Below are positions 5,968-9,502 of a DNA stretch of 9,502 nucleotides, one piece after another (positions within the stretch are counted from its first letter, which is position 1; each line of letters begins with the position of its first letter). The notes under the pieces are model-generated. The model was not told the DNA's origin, did no database searches, and saw only the letters and a list, made by a program, of their open reading frames with translations. Position numbers and translations under genes: made by a program. Source of the stretch: Alphaproteobacteria bacterium (GTDB taxonomy: Bacteria; Pseudomonadota; Alphaproteobacteria; Sphingomonadales; Sphingomonadaceae); the NCBI GenBank assembly GCA_020249025.1, contig JADCGM010000341.1:1-9502 (forward strand). The letters run 5' to 3'.

Positions 5968-5996
5968 GCGCGGGTTTGACCGAGGAGAACAAGACC

Positions 5997-6614
5997 ATGG
6001 CGATCACCCGCTGGACCTTCGTGCGCCATGCCCCGGTGATCGGCGGCGACGGCATGCTCTATGCGACCCATGACGAGCCCGCCGACTGCTCCGATACCGC
6101 CGCCTTCGCCCGCGTCGCCCGGGCGATGCCGAAGGAGGCGCTGCTCGTCACCAGCGGCCTGAAGCGCACCGAGGCGACCGCCGACGCCATCGTCGCCGCC
6201 GGCTGGACGCCGTGGGGCCGCACCATCGACGGCCGCCTCGCCGAGCAGCATTATGGCGAGTGGCACGGCCGCGACCGCGCGACGATCGAGGCCGGCGCGC
6301 CGCAGCGCCAGCGCCACCGCCACTGGTTCACCACCGCCGACGATCAGCCGCCCGGTGGCGAGTCCTTCCGCGACGTCGCCGCCCGCGTCGCCGCCGCGAT
6401 GGAGGAGCTCACCGCCCGCCACCCGGGCCGGGCCATCGTCGCGGTCAGCCACGGCGGCGCCATCCGCGCCGCACTCGCCCATGCGCTCGCTCTCGATCTC
6501 GACCGCGCGCTCACCATCAGCTGCGCCAATCTCTCGCTCACCCGCATCGACCATTTCCCGGGCGAGGGGCTGGGCGGCGACTGGCGGACGGTGTTCGTGA
6601 ACGTGCGGGCTTAG
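5997..6614 (+). CDS. Histidine phosphatase superfamily protein (phosphoglycerate mutase-like)
   Basis: The 205-residue cytoplasmic protein belongs to the branch 1 histidine phosphatases. The phosphohistidine motif reads VRHAP (9-13) with His11, where many members have RHG or RHGE. Arg57 (SGLKRTEATA) is the second phosphate-binding arginine, Glu83 (LAEQHYGEWHG) is the likely general acid, and His152 (VSHGG) completes the pocket. The LxExxxGxWxG pattern resembles CobC and related small phosphatases, but nothing nearby is a cobalamin gene, so the substrate is unknown. A GAGGAG ribosome binding site (5982-5987) is 9 bases before the ATG. It diverges from regB, with 41 bases between the start codons. 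The stop is 13 bases from the end of holA on the other strand. Confidence 0.88.
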   Translation: MAITRWTFVRHAPVIGGDGMLYATHDEPADCSDTAAFARVARAMPKEALLVTSGLKRTEATADAIVAAGWTPWGRTIDGRLAEQHYGEWHGRDRATIEAGAPQRQRHRHWFTTADDQPPGGESFRDVAARVAAAMEELTARHPGRAIVAVSHGGAIRAALAHALALDLDRALTISCANLSLTRIDHFPGEGLGGDWRTVFVNVRA

Positions 6615-6618
6615 CCCG
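6606..6618. terminator. Short hairpin between convergent phosphatase and holA genes
   Basis: CGGGC (6606-6610), loop TTA and GCCCG (6614-6618) form a 5-bp stem over the phosphatase stop codon. It is short, has no T run, and is only a weak terminator candidate. Confidence 0.2.
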
Positions 6619-6627
6619 ACGCGGGGG

Positions 6628-7656
6628 CTAGCGGCTTGCCTGCAACGCGATCGCGAGGAGGGTCTGGCTCGCCAGCACGTCGCCCGCCGTGCCCGGCGAC
6701 TTGATCGCGCGTTCGGTGGCGAGCAGCCGGTCGAGTGCGGCGCGCAGCGCCGGGGTGCGCCAGCGCCCGAGCTGCGCGGTGATCGCAGGCTTGGTTTTCC
6801 AGAAGATCGGCGGCCGCGCCGCATCGACGACCTGCTGCGGCGACGGCCCGGCGTCGACGAGCCCGCGCAGATCGAGCAGCAGCCATAGGCGCCGCGCCAC
6901 CGCGCGCAGCTGGGTGATCCCCGGAATCCCCGCTGCGTTCAGCCGCCGGATCTGCTTGTCGGCCTCCGCCGGGCGGCCGCCCGCCACCGCCTCGACGAGC
7001 GCGTCGAAATCGGCGTCGGGCGTGTCCGCGCCGATCTGGCCGACATGCGCCGCGGTCAGCCGCTCGCGCCGGTCCGGGGCGGCATCGACGTAGAGCGCGC
7101 ACTTTTCCAGCTCGCGGCGCAGCAGCAGCCGGTCGCCGTTGACCGCATCGATGAGCATCCGCGCGGCATCGGGCGACACTTCGAGCCCGAACTCGCCGCC
7201 GATCTCCTGCGCCAGCCGCGGCAAGTCGCGCGCATCGGGTTCGTAGCAGATGACGCAGAGCGCGGTCGGCTCGGCCTCGGCGACGCCCAAGAGCTTCGAA
7301 TCCTTGCGCAGCGCGCCGGCCGTCATCACCACCGGATTCTCGACCGCAGGGGCGGCGAACAGCAGTTCGAGCGCCTCGCGGCAGCCGTCGTCCGCGCCGT
7401 CGACGCGGATCACGCGGCGGTCGCCGAACATCGACACCGCCGCCGCCTCGTCGGCGAGCCGGGCCGGATCGTCCTTCAGCTGCGCGGGCGAAAAGCTCGT
7501 CACCGCCATCGCGTCGCCGCCGGGGGCGAGGCGCTTGACCAGCTTATCGGCGAGATCGGTCGCGGTCGCGCCGTCGGCGCCGTAGAACAGCGCGATCCGC
7601 ATGCCCGGCGGCGCCACGTCGGGCGCATAGCCCTTCGCGGCGTTGATCGACTTCAT
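6628..7656 (-). CDS. holA: DNA polymerase III delta subunit
   Basis: The 342-residue protein matches the delta subunit of the clamp loader, which opens the beta sliding clamp at primed DNA. Visible features are the N-terminal ALFYGADGATATDLADKLV (residues 22-40), where delta proteins have a YG-D start to the degenerate AAA+ fold without a functional Walker A. Family-like segments follow: FGDRRVIRVDGADD (about 87-100) and then VNGDRLLLRRELEKCALY, which fits the delta motif around L-x-x-E-L-E-K-L. A helical C-terminal collar domain follows. The ATG overlaps the lptE stop (ATGA at 7656-7653), so translation is probably coupled. The leuS-lptE-holA order is common in alphaproteobacteria and supports the call. 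Confidence 0.93.
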   Translation of the reverse strand: MKSINAAKGYAPDVAPPGMRIALFYGADGATATDLADKLVKRLAPGGDAMAVTSFSPAQLKDDPARLADEAAAVSMFGDRRVIRVDGADDGCREALELLFAAPAVENPVVMTAGALRKDSKLLGVAEAEPTALCVICYEPDARDLPRLAQEIGGEFGLEVSPDAARMLIDAVNGDRLLLRRELEKCALYVDAAPDRRERLTAAHVGQIGADTPDADFDALVEAVAGGRPAEADKQIRRLNAAGIPGITQLRAVARRLWLLLDLRGLVDAGPSPQQVVDAARPPIFWKTKPAITAQLGRWRTPALRAALDRLLATERAIKSPGTAGDVLASQTLLAIALQASR

Positions 7657-8183
7657 GGCCGGGGCGCGGGCTGCGCGAAGTCGGGCGACGTCTTCATCAG
7701 TACCGCGATGCGCGCCGCGATCTGGCGCGCGATCTCGTCGGCGAGCCGCTCCAGCTGCGAGTTCTCCGCCGCCACGACGGCGAGATTGGACGACCGCACG
7801 ACATCGATGCCGGCGTCGGCGCGCGCGGTCGCATCGAGGAAGGTGCGCGCCCCGTCCGCCGACACCAGCCGGTAGCGGGCCCGCAGCGTCCGCCGCTCGC
7901 GCGTGATCGAGTCGTCGCCGCGGATGCCGAAGCCCTCGATCTGGTCGTCGAGCTCGATCTCCAGCCGGTAGGCCGCCGACGCGCCGGGCTTGCCGAGCCG
8001 CGCCTGCAGCGCATTGCGCACGAGATAGCCCGAGCGGTCGGGGATCGGCGCCACAGTAATCGTGCCGAGCTGCGCAGCCACGCCCCGCGCGCCGCCCGAA
8101 TAGACCGGCGACAGGCCGCACCCCGCCAGCGCCAGCGCGGCGGCGAGCGCCGCGGCGAGGCTGCGGGTGCGCGCGCCGGTCAT
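7653..8183 (-). CDS. lptE: LPS-assembly lipoprotein LptE
   Basis: The 176-residue protein begins with a basic-hydrophobic signal peptide ending in the lipobox LAGC, so Cys22 would be lipidated and the mature protein anchored in the outer membrane. LptE plugs the LptD barrel and helps place lipopolysaccharide on the cell surface. The mature start GLSPVYSGG matches the (G)F-P-Y-G region of LptE, and a central segment (YRLEIELDDQ to RYRLVSADGARTF) has the alternating beta pattern of the family, followed by a C-terminal helix (QLERLADEIARQIAARI). It overlaps leuS (ATGA at 8183-8180) and holA by 4 bases each. Sequence conservation in this family is low, so the call leans on the lipobox and on gene order. 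Confidence 0.88.
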   Translation of the reverse strand: MTGARTRSLAAALAAALALAGCGLSPVYSGGARGVAAQLGTITVAPIPDRSGYLVRNALQARLGKPGASAAYRLEIELDDQIEGFGIRGDDSITRERRTLRARYRLVSADGARTFLDATARADAGIDVVRSSNLAVVAAENSQLERLADEIARQIAARIAVLMKTSPDFAQPAPRP

Positions 8184-9502
8184 GCGACGAGGTTCACGAG
8201 CCGGTCGGGAACGACGATCACCTTCTTCGGCGTCTTGCCCTCGAGCGCGCGGACGATCTTCTCGAGCGCCAGCACCTCGGCCTCGACGGCCTCGCGCGGT
8301 GCGCCCTTGGCGAGCGTGATGGTGTCGCGCAGCTTGCCGTTGACCTGTACCGCGACCGTGACCGTGTCGGAGACGAGCAGCGCCGGATCGGCTTTCGGCC
8401 AGTCGGCGTCGGCGACGAGGCCCTGACCGCCCAGATGCGCCCAGGCCTCTTCGGCCAGATGCGGCGTCATCGGCGCGACGAGGCGGACGAGCGCCCGCAC
8501 CGCCGCCGAGCGGTCGGCCGAGGGCTGCGCCTTCTCGATGGCGTTCACCAGCTCATAGAGCCGCGCCACCGCCTTGTTGAAGTGGAGGTTGTCGATATCG
8601 GCGGTCACGCCCGCGATCGCCTTGTGGAGCGTGCGGCGCAGCTCGATATCCTCGCCGGCGGTCGCCGCATCGGCCGCGACCAGCCGCCAGACGCGGTTGA
8701 CGAAGCGCCACGCGCCCTCGATACCCGCCACCGACCATTCGAGGTCGCGCTCGGGCGGGCTGTCGCTGAGCATGAACCAGCGCACCGCGTCGGCGCCGTA
8801 CTGGGCGATGATATCGGTCGGGTCGACGGTGTTCTTCTTCGACTTCGACATCTTGATGACGCGGCCGACCTCGACCGTCTGGCCGCCGTCGCGCGTCACC
8901 ACCTTGCCGTCGCGGCGCTCGACCTCATCGGGGCTGAGATAGACCGGGCGGCCCTCCTCGCCGGGGATCGAATAGGTCTCGTGGGTCACCATGCCCTGCG
9001 TGAACAGGCCGGTGAACGGCTCGGCGACGTCCAGCCGCCCGATGCGCTTCAGCGCGCGGGTCCAGAAGCGGGCGTAGAGCAGGTGCAGGATCGCATGCTC
9101 GACGCCGCCGATATACTGGCCGACGGGCAGCCAGCTTTCGGCGACCGCTTTGTCGAAAGGCTTGTCGGAGGGCTGGCTGGCGAAACGAACGAAGTACCAG
9201 CTCGAATCGACGAAGGTGTCGAGCGTGTCGGTTTCCCGCCGTGCCGGTTTGCCACACGACGGGCAGGGAACGTGCTTCCACGTCGGATGGCGGTCGAGCG
9301 GGTTGCCGGGGATGTCGAAGCTGACGTCCTCGGGCAGTGTGACGGGAAGCTGGCCCTTGGGCACCGGCACTGCGCCGCAGGCGTCGCAGTGGATGATCGG
9401 GATCGGCGTGCCCCAATAGCGCTGGCGCGAGACGCCCCAGTCCCTCAGGCGGAAGACGGTGGCGCCATCGCCGGCGCCGTCCGCCTCCAGACGTGCAATC
9501 GC
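8180..9502 (-). CDS. leuS: Leucyl-tRNA synthetase, C-terminal part (5' end outside window)
   Basis: The 440 residues present are the second half of class I LeuRS, which charges tRNA-Leu in the cytoplasm. The fragment opens shortly before RLRDWGVSRQRYWGTPIP, the return to the catalytic domain after the editing insertion. Then come two cysteine pairs, HCDAC (39-42) and CPSC (80-83), a possible zinc site of the kind seen in Thermus-type and alphaproteobacterial enzymes but missing from E. coli LeuRS. TDTLDTFVDSSWYFVRF follows. The KMSKS loop that binds ATP is intact (8854-8840), followed by the DSPPERDLEWS segment, the helical anticodon-binding domain and the C-terminal VQVNGKLRDTITL domain. It is the first gene of the leuS-lptE-holA cluster in view; no start can be given. 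Confidence 0.97.
   Translation of the reverse strand, partial: AIARLEADGAGDGATVFRLRDWGVSRQRYWGTPIPIIHCDACGAVPVPKGQLPVTLPEDVSFDIPGNPLDRHPTWKHVPCPSCGKPARRETDTLDTFVDSSWYFVRFASQPSDKPFDKAVAESWLPVGQYIGGVEHAILHLLYARFWTRALKRIGRLDVAEPFTGLFTQGMVTHETYSIPGEEGRPVYLSPDEVERRDGKVVTRDGGQTVEVGRVIKMSKSKKNTVDPTDIIAQYGADAVRWFMLSDSPPERDLEWSVAGIEGAWRFVNRVWRLVAADAATAGEDIELRRTLHKAIAGVTADIDNLHFNKAVARLYELVNAIEKAQPSADRSAAVRALVRLVAPMTPHLAEEAWAHLGGQGLVADADWPKADPALLVSDTVTVAVQVNGKLRDTITLAKGAPREAVEAEVLALEKIVRALEGKTPKKVIVVPDRLVNLVA

Noticed and set aside
5658..6824. 388-codon minus-strand frame spanning the phosphatase and part of regB
   Set aside because: It crosses three recognised genes in other frames and resembles none of the families.
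1..9502. tRNA, rRNA, CRISPR, insertion sequence, or phage and defence genes
   Set aside because: I looked for these and saw no cloverleaf, spaced direct repeats, transposase or defence domain. Every gene is an ordinary chromosomal type.

Overview
The window looks like ordinary chromosomal DNA from an alphaproteobacterium, most likely a sphingomonad (inference). GC content is very high and coding density is close to complete. The gene content is typical of the class: a RegB/RegA redox two-component pair, a DUF1465/RcdA-family protein, an IbpA-type small heat-shock protein behind what looks like a ROSE RNA thermometer, and the leuS-lptE-holA cluster. No mobile element, CRISPR array, rRNA or tRNA gene was seen. 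No stretch over 300 bases lacks a gene; the longest gap is about 157 bases (1819-1975).

Layout. Bases 2-1293 (+) hold the C-terminal part of a low-specificity threonine aldolase, overlapping by 4 bases a DMT/EamA-family permease. A perfect 11-bp hairpin follows. An hsp20 gene (1348-1818, -) converges on it. The hsp20 gene's 5' region carries a sigma-32-like promoter and a long leader whose last hairpin sequesters the ribosome binding site. Divergent from it, 1976-2865 (+) encodes a DUF1465/RcdA-like protein and a COG3565-type VOC protein, 2 bases apart. Converging on those is a minus-strand block: regB-like sensor kinase (4639-5955), regA-like regulator (4087-4635) and an acyl-CoA dehydrogenase (2878-4020). 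A histidine phosphatase (5997-6614, +) diverges from regB and converges on the minus-strand cluster leuS (partial), lptE and holA (9502 to 6628). Those three genes overlap at their start and stop codons.

How the genes may work together. The RegB/RegA pair should sense the respiratory or quinone redox state and control energy metabolism. The acyl-CoA dehydrogenase just downstream could be read from the same transcript, but a 66-base gap with a dyad leaves this open. The leuS-lptE-holA cluster supplies housekeeping functions: tRNA-Leu charging, LPS export and DNA polymerase III clamp loading. The hsp20 leader suggests two-layer heat control, by sigma factor and by RNA melting.

I did not find a convincing undescribed system. 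The observations most worth checking are the ROSE-like leader with its promoter, and the apparent loss in the RegB homologue of the redox-active cysteine known from Rhodobacter RegB.
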